Shown: piece by piece, positions 56,373-62,996 of the stretch
Layout of the letters: each line of letters begins with the position of its first letter
Numbering within the stretch: position 1 is the first letter of the stretch
Virus record (IMG/VR): IMGVR_UViG_3300023174_000134
Location: 1-64,000 of that record
Reading direction: 5' to 3' (one strand)
Source: a virus
DNA: 64,000 nt
Program-made: the position numbers and the translations under genes
The notes under the pieces: model-generated
Told to the model about the DNA's origin: nothing
Databases searched by the model: none
Seen by the model: only the letters and a program-made list of their open reading frames with translations

Positions 56373-56649
56373 CTAATAGTTCCTCAAATGTGTATTTACC
56401 GTAAGAATCAATGAACATAATACCATCTTCGGTTTCATTTAATGTCTTACTTATACACTTAGCCGATTCAATCGCATCTTTTGCCGTTTCCAACACGGCA
56501 CAATTGCCGAATATTTTCTGTAAAACCTCAGTTTCAAGATTATAATTCATGCTATCATCATTGTAGCTGCCAAAGAGGTAAACAAATTGGTCAGAGGCTG
56601 AAACCCGATAACCATCTTTGGTCACCATAATATAAATTCCACTCATCAT
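56338..56649 (-). CDS. Hypothetical phage protein
   Basis: 103 residues: SGIYIMVTKDGYRVSASDQF, YLETEV-like YNLETEVLQKIFGNCAVLET, EDGIMFIDSYGKYTFEELLD. Single compact domain; no family recognised. ATGATGA junction with the next gene. Confidence 0.55.
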   Translation of the reverse strand: MMSGIYIMVTKDGYRVSASDQFVYLFGSYNDDSMNYNLETEVLQKIFGNCAVLETAKDAIESAKCISKTLNETEDGIMFIDSYGKYTFEELLDGRANKKGSNS

Positions 56650-56858
56650 GTTTCCAGTATCACATACTCTCCAAAATACTTATCAAAAACCTGTACCAGA
56701 TTTTCATAATCACCAGACTTCATCTCTGCCAGAATCGCAGAGCTATCAAGCCCAAATTTTCTTGCATTTTTCTGAGCAAAACCCATTAGATAAAAAGCAT
56801 TACCTTGGGGACCAGTTAAATCAATAACCAAAGGGCGGTCAATTTTATCAACAATCAT
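56646..56858 (-). CDS. Conserved phage protein (LTGPQGNAF family)
   Basis: 70 residues. VIDLTGPQGNAFYLMGFAQK and SGDYENLVQVFDKYFGEYVI are conserved in short proteins of many phages. Function unknown. ATGA overlap with the 57-residue gene upstream. Confidence 0.7.
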   Translation of the reverse strand: MIVDKIDRPLVIDLTGPQGNAFYLMGFAQKNARKFGLDSSAILAEMKSGDYENLVQVFDKYFGEYVILET

Positions 56859-57028
56859 TTTTTCTCCATAATATATTTAATAACTTCGTTAGCTTCTTTC
56901 ATATTAGATTTTGCAACAGCTTCTTCAATCATATGCTCTTGGACTTTATGCAAGCCAGATACAAAAGTCATAATATCTTCTTTTCGCATAACATAGCGAA
57001 TATTGTAAAGTGGTTTTTTATTTTCCAT
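56855..57028 (-). CDS. 57-residue protein
   Basis: MENKKPLYNIRYVMRKEDIM, TFVSGLHKVQEHMIEEAVAK, EANEVIKYIMEKK. Coupled to the next gene through ATGA. Mostly helical; function unknown. Confidence 0.6.
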   Translation of the reverse strand: MENKKPLYNIRYVMRKEDIMTFVSGLHKVQEHMIEEAVAKSNMKEANEVIKYIMEKK

Positions 57029-57030
57029 AA

Positions 57031-57438
57031 TTACTCCACAGTATAAGGTTTATTCCATTTACCAATGTTAATATTAACATAGTAAGCAGTATTAAAATAA
57101 TCAACTTGAGCATCCGACTCATCGTACCAGTCAGCACCTTTTAATGCTGCCATGGCTTCAGTCAAAAATTCTTTGGACTGTCCAGAAAAATGTTCCTGAA
57201 ACCAGTAGGGATTAACACTTATGCTTTTCTCGGCAGCCGAACCGTTACGAAAACCACCAGGTTGATTACCGACCGTGGAATTGTAATTTTTGATAAAATC
57301 AATTTTACCAGACTTCACATTTAAAACAATGGTAGAATGATTGCTAACTTTTAGCGAACCCTTAACACCATACTTTTTTAATACTGGTTTCAATTTAGAA
57401 GCGATAATCGCCTTTTTTTGTTGATTCATATATGCCAT
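57031..57438 (-). CDS. Conserved phage protein downstream of an early cassette
   Basis: 135 residues from MAYMNQQKKAIIASKLKPVL. The longer frame start at 57468 lies inside the promoter -10 and cannot be transcribed from it, so the ATG at 57438 behind AAGGC is chosen. KYGVKGSLKVSNHSTIVLNV, FRNGSAAEKSISVNPYWFQE, ALKGADWYDESDAQVDYFNT. Known to me as a widespread phage family without function. Confidence 0.7.
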   Translation of the reverse strand: MAYMNQQKKAIIASKLKPVLKKYGVKGSLKVSNHSTIVLNVKSGKIDFIKNYNSTVGNQPGGFRNGSAAEKSISVNPYWFQEHFSGQSKEFLTEAMAALKGADWYDESDAQVDYFNTAYYVNINIGKWNKPYTVE

Positions 57439-57466
57439 GATAATGCCTTTCTTAGTCAATATAACC

Positions 57467-57535
57467 ATTATACACGAACCATGCCTAAAGTCAAGCCCTT
57501 TTGTTGCATGGAAGCAACACCGCTAAGCTCTTGAT
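57467..57535 (-). promoter_or_regulatory. Early promoter/stem-loop cassette, copy B
   Basis: On the minus strand: ATCAAGAGCTTAGCGGT, stem-loop GTTGC-N6-GCAAC (57503-57518), then TTGACT (57489-57494)-N16-TATAAT (57467-57472). Nearly identical to the copy at 61326-61399. Confidence 0.88.
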
Positions 57536-57543
57536 TTTTTTAT

Positions 57544-57551
57544 ACTAAATA
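57544..57551 (+). promoter_or_regulatory. Candidate late box for the plus-strand islet (ACTAAATA)
   Basis: Plus strand TATACTAAATAGTAG, 91 bases upstream of the gene at 57643; the core ACTAAATAG equals the boxes on the other strand. Confidence 0.4.
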
Positions 57552-57593
57552 GTAGTGGTATTGATTTGGCATTACACTATATTCCACAAGCTC

Positions 57594-57609
57594 TTGTGGT
57601 ATTCTTTAT
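57594..57609 (+). other. Leader hairpin
   Basis: CCACAA-GCTC-TTGTGG, a 6-bp stem, in the leader of the gene at 57643. Confidence 0.4.
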
Positions 57610-57642
57610 TATCTTCATTAATATAACTAAAAGAAACCAAAA

Positions 57643-58086
57643 ATGGCTGACCCTATCGTTGCCGGCGCTCAAGGTGCCGTTAATACTCTCAAAGCTGCTC
57701 AAGGAGCAAGCAAACAATTAAGCTCTGTGGTTACCGACCAACAGGCTGATATGGAAAAAGCGGTTCAACAACAACATATCAACAGAATGAAAGCCAAAGC
57801 TGAAAGAGAATACTTAGCCACAATGGCTGAGTTTAAGGCTTACGAAAAATATCAAAAAGAAAAAGCTCACCAACAAAAAATTGAACAGTTAAAACTAGAA
57901 GCTATTAAAAAATATGGTAAAGCTGCTTGGGCAGAAGTTGAAGCCACAAAAGCAAAAATGGAAAAAGAAAGAGCCGATGAATTAAAATACATGGATAAGG
58001 ACAGGCAGAAACAAGTTCAAGTTTTTTGGTGGTGTATGACGGCTGCGGCTTTAATAACATACTTTTTTAAGTTGTATAAATTATAA
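57643..58086 (+). CDS. Conserved membrane-anchored coiled-coil protein
   Basis: 147 residues. A small-residue N-terminus (MADPIVAGAQGAVNTLKAAQ), a long charged helix (residues ~45-125: HINRMKAKAEREYLATMAEF, EQLKLEAIKKYGKAAWAEVE) and a C-terminal membrane helix (VFWWCMTAAALITYFFKLYK). I recall close counterparts in T4-like cyanophages, likewise followed by minute membrane peptides. C-tail anchored topology is inferred. Role unknown; virion or host-membrane action possible. Confidence 0.7.
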   Translation: MADPIVAGAQGAVNTLKAAQGASKQLSSVVTDQQADMEKAVQQQHINRMKAKAEREYLATMAEFKAYEKYQKEKAHQQKIEQLKLEAIKKYGKAAWAEVEATKAKMEKERADELKYMDKDRQKQVQVFWWCMTAAALITYFFKLYKL

Positions 58087-58170
58087 ATGAATATGCAACC
58101 AATAGTTTTCATGCTTGTTCTTATAATTTGTCTTTCTTTAATGGTGATTGAATCAGGAGTGTTTAAATAA
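58087..58170 (+). CDS. 27-residue membrane peptide
   Basis: MNMQPIVFMLVLIICLSLMV then IESGVFK. It starts directly after the previous stop (TAAATG). A single hydrophobic helix with short ends. Position and a similarly built neighbour support translation; function unknown. Confidence 0.55.
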   Translation: MNMQPIVFMLVLIICLSLMVIESGVFK

Positions 58171-58190
58171 TAAACTGAAATGGAGGTATT

Positions 58191-58277
58191 ATGAATAAAT
58201 TACCGCAATTAATATTTGCGATTGTTTTGATTGGTAGTTTGACTCTTATGGCTTTAGAAATTATAGTTAAAATGTAA
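58191..58277 (+). CDS. 28-residue membrane peptide
   Basis: MNKLPQLIFAIVLIGSLTLM followed by ALEIIVKM, with a strong TGGAGG six bases before the ATG. Similar architecture to the preceding 27-residue peptide (MxxxPQ/P-I/LxF...L..M..E), suggesting duplication. Function unknown. Confidence 0.62.
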   Translation: MNKLPQLIFAIVLIGSLTLMALEIIVKM

Positions 58278-58292
58278 AAAAAGGCGGTTAAT

Positions 58293-58366
58293 TGGTGCCC
58301 CTTGATGGAATCCAACCACCAATCCATGATTACAAATCAAGTGTTATAGCATTTAACTAAAAGGGC
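58293..58366 (-). tRNA. tRNA-Thr (anticodon UGU)
   Basis: Acceptor GCCCTTT/AAGGGGC (one G-U), D arm GTTA-AATGCTA-TAAC, anticodon arm CTTGA-TTTGTAA-TCATG (one mismatch) with UGU at 58332-58334, T arm GGTGG-TTGGATT-CCATC, discriminator A and encoded CCA. 74 bases. It lies at the end of the plus-strand islet but on the opposite strand. The loops are atypical (see findings). Confidence 0.85.
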
Positions 58367-58371
58367 GATTA

Positions 58372-58638
58372 TTATACTACTTGTCCGTTTTTGTGAATAT
58401 AACGAACTGTGCCATTTTCATCCTTAAATGATACTCCTTCCCAAAAGAATTCTTTTTCCTGAAAATGCTTGATTCTTTCATCTGTAAACTCGGAAATATC
58501 AACTTTCATTTCACCAAGATACTCTTGCCAATTGTCATCAGCAGTCCTAGCAATTTCCATGGCTGTATCTTCATTTTCCGCTTCGACAACATGAACTTGG
58601 CGGAACATTCCAATAGATTCTACAATATATTTTGCCAT
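58372..58638 (-). CDS. Hypothetical phage protein
   Basis: 88 residues: AKYIVESIGMFRQVHVVEAE, ENEDTAMEIARTADDNWQEY, VSFKDENGTVRYIHKNGQV. Acidic, likely a small alpha/beta protein. It is just upstream of the tRNA-Thr. No family recognised. Confidence 0.6.
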   Translation of the reverse strand: MAKYIVESIGMFRQVHVVEAENEDTAMEIARTADDNWQEYLGEMKVDISEFTDERIKHFQEKEFFWEGVSFKDENGTVRYIHKNGQVV

Positions 58639-58641
58639 TTT

Positions 58642-59490
58642 TTACTCTCCAAGCGAAAAATTAATCTGTTTTACAGAATCCCAGCGAAAACTACGCCAAG
58701 CTTGTGTTTCTGTGTCCCAAACTGCTAACACTTCGTCTGATTTTTTGCGAGAATTAGCAGAATTTTCAGAATTTGTCGCTTCAGGAATGAAATCTTCACT
58801 CAAAGTAGCTTGCATCACTCGTTCCGTGCCGTCTTTTTTGATAAAAGTAACACCAACTACTCGTTCACGCAACAATCCTTTCAACCATTCACGACCAATT
58901 TCATCAGCAAACGCATTTTTTGCAGGTTCGTCTTGTGCCATGAGTGTATCAAACTCTTTTTTCAATTCTTCTAGCGCTTCAACCATATCATCTTCTTCAC
59001 TTTCTTCTTCATCTTCAAATTGGTCACGCAAATTATACTCATCAATCAATTCTTCAGGTATATTTTCAACATCTTCAGCATTAGAATACTCATAGCAGTC
59101 ATCTTGACCTGCACAATTACTGCCAACGAAGCCCATGCCAGGTTCCCAATAGGTAGCAGTAACATACCATTCAGTATTTTGTGCTACGAAATCGTAAAAT
59201 ATCGTTGGCGGTGCCCATGCTGTATCAAAATTTAGTGTGATACAATTGTCATTGACCTTTTCCCACGAATAAATGCTTGCTTCCCACTTGGTTCCCCAAT
59301 TAGAAATGTTCCAATCGTACCAATTTTCTTCATCTTCAGCTGGTCTTGGTCTAAAAAAGGCAAATAGACCAGATTCAATGTTATTATTACTCTTATTTTC
59401 ATCAAGGAATTTCAAGTGTGCTTCTAGTTTTGCAACTTCGGCAACATCATCATTGTGAAACTCAGCATTATTAGCACACCAATTAGGCAT
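58642..59490 (-). CDS. Two-domain protein: YubB-like (DUF1281) plus WYL_2/SH3-like
   Basis: 282 residues. MPNWCANNAEFHNDD and WGTKWEASIYSWEKVNDNCI then WAPPTIFYDFVAQ with ATYWEPGMGFVGSN mark the ferredoxin-like DUF1281/YubB domain found on plasmids and phages. After an acidic linker (residues ~150-175) the C-terminal ~90 residues (GVTFIKKDGTERVMQATLSE, EVLAVWDTETQAWRSFRWDS) resemble the WYL_2/Sm-like domain usually encoded as separate small phage proteins. Function unknown; the fusion is unusual. Confidence 0.7.
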   Translation of the reverse strand: MPNWCANNAEFHNDDVAEVAKLEAHLKFLDENKSNNNIESGLFAFFRPRPAEDEENWYDWNISNWGTKWEASIYSWEKVNDNCITLNFDTAWAPPTIFYDFVAQNTEWYVTATYWEPGMGFVGSNCAGQDDCYEYSNAEDVENIPEELIDEYNLRDQFEDEEESEEDDMVEALEELKKEFDTLMAQDEPAKNAFADEIGREWLKGLLRERVVGVTFIKKDGTERVMQATLSEDFIPEATNSENSANSRKKSDEVLAVWDTETQAWRSFRWDSVKQINFSLGE

Positions 59491-59505
59491 TTTTATTTCC
59501 CTTTC

Positions 59506-59886
59506 TTAATTTTTGGCAATAGAGCCTGCATAATTTTTCATTTTGTTTATCATAACACGACCGAGCAGTCTTTTGAGGTATTCTTCAACCCATTTCCAAC
59601 TGTTTTCCGTCTTTCGTACCATGCATCCGTAGATATTTGCACCAAGTAAACCCTTAACATACACTTCAGGATCGGCAAAAATTGCCTCAAAGTGGTCATC
59701 CAACTCAGGATTACCATCTTCGCCTTGTGTTAAAAAGACCACATGATACATATCACCAAGGCTGGTGTGGTCAATCTTCTTTCCTTTTTCAAAATCATCA
59801 CTAAAATCAAAAAAAGAAAGTCTTAAGCCATCATCTTCCCTATGTGGCAATATATAAAAGCCATCAAAGTCTTTTGCATCTGGCAT
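59506..59886 (-). CDS. Hypothetical phage protein
   Basis: 126 residues. The start MPDAKDFDGFYILPHREDDG at 59886 has GGAGG seven bases upstream, preferred over an in-frame ATG nine codons earlier. Acidic; HTSLGDMYHVVFLTQGEDGN, GLLGANIYGCMVRKTENSWK. No family recognised. Confidence 0.6.
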   Translation of the reverse strand: MPDAKDFDGFYILPHREDDGLRLSFFDFSDDFEKGKKIDHTSLGDMYHVVFLTQGEDGNPELDDHFEAIFADPEVYVKGLLGANIYGCMVRKTENSWKWVEEYLKRLLGRVMINKMKNYAGSIAKN

Positions 59887-59915
59887 GGAAATACCTCCAA
59901 AGATAATTTCCATAC

Positions 59916-60092
59916 TTATAATACAAATTCTTGTGGGTTTCCCTGATTAACTTCAAAGATTAATTCTTTTACCACAAAGGATGCGGTATTGAAATGACCA
60001 GTTCCTTCTTCTTGTGGTTTATAATTAGATTCAATTCTTTTCTTGGCATCTTCCAGAACAGCAACATACTGCTCACGGGTAATCATTTTCAT
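59916..60092 (-). CDS. 58-residue hypothetical protein
   Basis: MKMITREQYVAVLEDAKKRI, YKPQEEGTGHFNTASFVVKE, LIFEVNQGNPQEFVL. The frame exactly fills the gap between neighbours and lies one base downstream of the next gene's stop. Function unknown. Confidence 0.6.
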   Translation of the reverse strand: MKMITREQYVAVLEDAKKRIESNYKPQEEGTGHFNTASFVVKELIFEVNQGNPQEFVL

Positions 60093-60093
60093 T

Positions 60094-60324
60094 TTATATC
60101 CTATAAATTAAACCAAACACATAAATGGCCAAGAGGCCAAAGTTTACAGCAATCATGGCTTTTTCTTTAATCAGAAAACCCCATATCAAAAACAATAGGG
60201 CGCCAGTATTCAACAACCAGATATTCAATGGGTCAATCATCAATGCTGTTGCTAATGCACCACCTAGTGTTACAAAGGTGGCGACCCATTTCAATATATT
60301 TACTTTACTCAATTTTTTCCACAC
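60094..60324 (-). CDS. Membrane protein
   Basis: 76 residues with three hydrophobic segments (WVATFVTLGGALATALMIDP, NIWLLNTGALLFLIWGFLI, MIAVNFGLLAIYVFGLIYRI). Size and topology are compatible with a holin or with a small inner membrane protein. Context (not near the SleB-type hydrolase) favours no particular choice. Confidence 0.6.
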   Translation of the reverse strand: MWKKLSKVNILKWVATFVTLGGALATALMIDPLNIWLLNTGALLFLIWGFLIKEKAMIAVNFGLLAIYVFGLIYRI

Positions 60325-60493
60325 ATTCTCTAAAAGCCATCCGTGTCATTGTATCATACGGACTATAATCTAACAATATTCTATTGCGGTTCTCTTTATT
60401 GACCGCATAATGATAATACTTAATGTTATCATCTTCCTCCTCTACGGAGAGGTGATAATAAAAATGTCCATGCTCAATCGGCAGAATATACAC
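60305..60493 (-). CDS. Hypothetical protein, probable GTG start
   Basis: 62 residues from GTG at 60493 (VYILPIEHGHFYYHLSVEEE, NIKYYHYAVNKENRNRILLD, YDTMTRMAFRECVEKIE). The frame is open 43 codons further upstream, but that part coincides with the neighbouring conserved gene and looks spurious. Function unknown. Confidence 0.5.
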   Translation of the reverse strand: MYILPIEHGHFYYHLSVEEEDDNIKYYHYAVNKENRNRILLDYSPYDTMTRMAFRECVEKIE

Positions 60494-60827
60494 TTGAATT
60501 TTCCTCGGTATAATTTCTTTCAATGCTGGCGACCCACGCTTCATACTCCCGCTTGCGTTCATCAGCCAACCACTTCGCTTGCTTGGCCAACTCTGGATCG
60601 GTTTCTTCAATAACCCAACCATTGGTGCGAAGCTCTTCCCGACCAGAAAAGGTCTCTTTCATTTTATCCATGGCATCATGGATTTTATCAATGTTAGAGA
60701 TTAACCAATCACGGTTATTCCAATCTTCCTCGGTACCAAAACCACGAGGGCGATACCCATAAAAGTCTTTATGAAAATCGCTATAGTAGCCTTGTAATTC
60801 ATCAACGGAATATTTGGAATACATCAT
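60474..60827 (-). CDS. Conserved phage protein
   Basis: 117 residues: YSKYSVDELQGYYSDFHKDF, YGYRPRGFGTEEDWNNRDWL, LAKQAKWLADERKREYEAWV. Similar proteins (SxEELxxMYxDxHKDxxGFRPR) occur in many phages and remain unannotated. ATGA overlap with the gene upstream. Confidence 0.7.
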   Translation of the reverse strand: MMYSKYSVDELQGYYSDFHKDFYGYRPRGFGTEEDWNNRDWLISNIDKIHDAMDKMKETFSGREELRTNGWVIEETDPELAKQAKWLADERKREYEAWVASIERNYTEENSSVYSAD

Positions 60828-61012
60828 ACAGTTTCCTTTATCGGTGCAAAAAATTCACGACCCATGGCCATGAAGGTACGAAATGCCGTGGCTTCTTGGT
60901 AACTTAAATCATCAAAACATAAATTCATTTCCTCTAAGGTTTCTAAAAGACCTTTGATACCCCATTGGTCTTGGTACTGCCGAATAATTTGAATAGCTTG
61001 CTCGATTTGCAT
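60824..61012 (-). CDS. Small phage protein
   Basis: 62 residues: QIEQAIQIIRQYQDQWGIKG, LLETLEEMNLCFDDLSYQEA, FRTFMAMGREFF. All-helical pattern; function unknown. Four-base overlap downstream. Confidence 0.6.
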   Translation of the reverse strand: MQIEQAIQIIRQYQDQWGIKGLLETLEEMNLCFDDLSYQEATAFRTFMAMGREFFAPIKETV

Positions 61013-61014
61013 AA

Positions 61015-61296
61015 TTACTCCGATAAATTAATTACACGGAAATCAAATTCCATAAAACTAGTCTGGTATGGCACAAACATGATTTTGCCAACACGATTCT
61101 TTTTATTGGCTTTGGTTTCAAACTTCACAAACTTATCAGCCGTGACCGTAATTTTATACGACATAAAACCAGGTTCGGTGCAATTGGTTTGCTCTACGAC
61201 ACCTTCAATGAAAGCATCATCACGACCAGCACATGGCTTGAAATCATAGGCACGAATCGTATCACCAACTTTTGCAACTTTTTCAAATTTCAACAT
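61015..61296 (-). CDS. Hypothetical beta-barrel-like protein
   Basis: 93 residues from MLKFEKVAKVGDTIRAYDF; AAAAGG lies upstream and the longer frame start (61323) coincides with the expected transcription start. FIEGVVEQTNCTEPGFMSYK and ITVTADKFVKFETKANKKNR are beta-strand rich. Probably an SH3/OB-like small domain. Transcribed from the cassette promoter at 61326. Confidence 0.65.
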   Translation of the reverse strand: MLKFEKVAKVGDTIRAYDFKPCAGRDDAFIEGVVEQTNCTEPGFMSYKITVTADKFVKFETKANKKNRVGKIMFVPYQTSFMEFDFRVINLSE

Positions 61297-61325
61297 AATA
61301 TAACCTTTTCTCAATTTATGCATCC

Positions 61326-61399
61326 ATTATACACGAACCATGCCTAAAGTCAAGCCCACCTGTTGCATGGAAGCAACACCGCTAAGCTCTTGATTCCAT
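61326..61399 (-). promoter_or_regulatory. Early promoter/stem-loop cassette, copy A
   Basis: On the minus strand: ATGGAATCAAGAGCTTAGC (forming the last codons MESRA and stop of the HNH gene), stem-loop GTTGC-N6-GCAAC (61362-61377), then TTGACT (61348-61353)-N16-TATAAT (61326-61331). The promoter part is identical to copy B over about 35 bases. Confidence 0.9.
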
Positions 61400-61807
61400 T
61401 AGAACTTTTTCCAAGTATTTCTTTCTCTTATGCATTGGCAGGTTTTCCTCATTCAAAAAGGTCTTATACTTGTGGCAACAAGAGCATAAAGTCTGCAAGT
61501 TTTCTGGCACATTGTTAGAATTATCTCCATCTATATGGTCAACTTCTAATTGCCAGTTTGGTGCAACGATGGTAGTGGTACACGCATAACCCAAGCGACC
61601 ATCAACATTTTCACAGAAATCTTTTCTATACTGCTTATAATCCCATCCATTCATTTCATATTTACTCTTATGATGATACGAACATAATTTGTGATATCTT
61701 CCATAACCAGAGTTATCGGCATAATTATCACACCCTTTCACTTCACACTTTGGTGCCAGATTCAAAACTTCTGGCCCCCATAATGTGTTGCTAATTTCCC
61801 ATGCCAT
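61382..61807 (-). CDS. HNH homing-type endonuclease
   Basis: 141 residues. PKCEVKGCDNYADNSGYGRY and KLCSYHHKSKYEMNG provide zinc ligands, and LEVDHIDGDNSNNVPENLQT then LCSCCHKYKTFL is the HNH/beta-beta-alpha-metal catalytic motif. Typical of free-standing phage HNH endonucleases. Its C-terminal codons are formed by the promoter cassette repeat, so gene and cassette may have moved together. One-base overlap with the gene upstream. Confidence 0.85.
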   Translation of the reverse strand: MAWEISNTLWGPEVLNLAPKCEVKGCDNYADNSGYGRYHKLCSYHHKSKYEMNGWDYKQYRKDFCENVDGRLGYACTTTIVAPNWQLEVDHIDGDNSNNVPENLQTLCSCCHKYKTFLNEENLPMHKRKKYLEKVLMESRA

Positions 61808-61989
61808 TACTTTTTTCCTTTCTGCGACTGCCAGTATTCCGTAAAGGTATCAAAGCACCTTTGGAACTTCGCTTCATAGACCTCTTTGAGAGAATCAATC
61901 AACTCTGGTTTATCCTTCACTAATTCTATATCTTCAAGGATAGCCCAGCATCGCAAAATTTCTTGTTCTAAATCAAACCTATCACTCAT
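61807..61989 (-). CDS. Small conserved phage protein
   Basis: 60 residues: SDRFDLEQEILRCWAILEDI, LVKDKPELIDSLKEVYEAKF, QRCFDTFTEYWQSQKGKK. I recall this SDRFDLEQxIxxCW pattern from many phages, unknown function. ATGA overlap with the gene upstream. Confidence 0.7.
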   Translation of the reverse strand: MSDRFDLEQEILRCWAILEDIELVKDKPELIDSLKEVYEAKFQRCFDTFTEYWQSQKGKK

Positions 61990-62156
61990 TTTTTATCCTT
62001 TATTTTATTAATGGCATCCATCGCATCAGGATATTCTTTCATCCACGAAACCAACTCATCGTTCTTTACCACATCTTCCAATGGATTCCTTGGTGTTGTA
62101 TTCACCACGATATTAAACTTCGCCAATTTATTCCAGTCAATTTGGTACTCTCTCAT
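61986..62156 (-). CDS. Small hypothetical protein
   Basis: 56 residues from MREYQIDWNKLAKFNIVVN; the frame extends 35 codons further, but that part lies over the neighbouring conserved gene. TPRNPLEDVVKNDELVSWMK, YPDAMDAINKIKDKK. Function unknown. Confidence 0.55.
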   Translation of the reverse strand: MREYQIDWNKLAKFNIVVNTTPRNPLEDVVKNDELVSWMKEYPDAMDAINKIKDKK

Positions 62157-62190
62157 ACTCTCTTTTTCCTCAGGTTTTCCACGGCGCTTC

Positions 62191-62529
62191 CTAACTCCAA
62201 GTCCTATGTTTCTCGGCGACCCACTCATTACCATCATATTCTCCAATATACCAATCCACATCCTCGGGAATCTCTACCACTTTCAGAGTAGCACAGAAGC
62301 CATTCGCTTTCTCACCAAGCTTCTCTACCACCGCCACTAATGTCGGATCATTCCGTGGAATCTCACGGCAATTAAACCATTCATTATTGTCAAGGTAATA
62401 ATCGCTTGAGAGAACCGATTGCGGATGCTCCTCTTTGCGTAGGGTAATTCCTTTCCTCTCCGCATAGGCCTCAATCGCTTCATCCGACAAACTAAAACCA
62501 CCGTAGTCCGAATTAATTACTACTTTCAT
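62191..62529 (-). CDS. Conserved phage protein (DYGGFSLS family)
   Basis: 112 residues: MKVVINSDYGGFSLSDEAIE, EWFNCREIPRNDPTLVAVVE, KLGEKANGFCATLKVVEIPE, VDWYIGEYDGNEWVAEKHRT. A widespread small phage family, unknown function. Overlaps the next gene by 17 bases. Confidence 0.75.
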   Translation of the reverse strand: MKVVINSDYGGFSLSDEAIEAYAERKGITLRKEEHPQSVLSSDYYLDNNEWFNCREIPRNDPTLVAVVEKLGEKANGFCATLKVVEIPEDVDWYIGEYDGNEWVAEKHRTWS

Positions 62530-62752
62530 AGAGTTTCCTTATTTCAATTTCAACATTCGTAGTACCATTGTAATCCTCTGATATACCATTACTCCTGAAA
62601 GTATATCTCCGTGCTTCATCTGCACAGGCATCTACAACGGACTTAATGATAGTTTCTAGTGTACCTTCAGAGCAGACATAGTAACTTCCTGCATCAAACT
62701 CTGCCTTGCCTATCTTGGCATCCGCCAATATTTTCTGTAATTTAGTATTCAT
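62513..62752 (-). CDS. Hypothetical protein
   Basis: 79 residues: TKLQKILADAKIGKAEFDAG, IIKSVVDACADEARRYTFRS, TTNVEIEIRKLYESSN. No family recognised. Confidence 0.5.
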   Translation of the reverse strand: MNTKLQKILADAKIGKAEFDAGSYYVCSEGTLETIIKSVVDACADEARRYTFRSNGISEDYNGTTNVEIEIRKLYESSN

Positions 62753-62760
62753 ACTGTTCC

Positions 62761-62919
62761 TTATAATCCAAGTGCAACCGCCACAGAGGCTGCATTACCC
62801 GCTGATGCCACAATGTATAACCAACCCATATGGTTTAGTCCTTGCTCAAATGCTTCACCTGACCATTTCCACATAATAAACACAAAGGCCACTTGTAGAG
62901 ATAATAGAAAGGTTTCCAT
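62761..62919 (-). CDS. Small membrane protein
   Basis: 52 residues from METFLLSLQVAFVFIMWKWS; the ATG overlaps the stop of the 25-residue gene as TAATG, favouring it over an ATG 12 codons upstream. The second helix is IVASAGNAASVAVALGL. Two membrane spans; function unknown. Confidence 0.6.
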   Translation of the reverse strand: METFLLSLQVAFVFIMWKWSGEAFEQGLNHMGWLYIVASAGNAASVAVALGL

Positions 62920-62996
62920 TAGATAGAGATACCAATGATTATGAGTATGCCACAAATAATGGTGGCAATTAACTGTTCTTTATCTGAAAAATCCAT
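62919..62996 (-). CDS. 25-residue membrane peptide
   Basis: MDFSDKEQLIATIICGILII then IGISI, with AGGAGA upstream. Coupled to the next membrane gene. Single hydrophobic helix; function unknown. Confidence 0.55.
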   Translation of the reverse strand: MDFSDKEQLIATIICGILIIIGISI

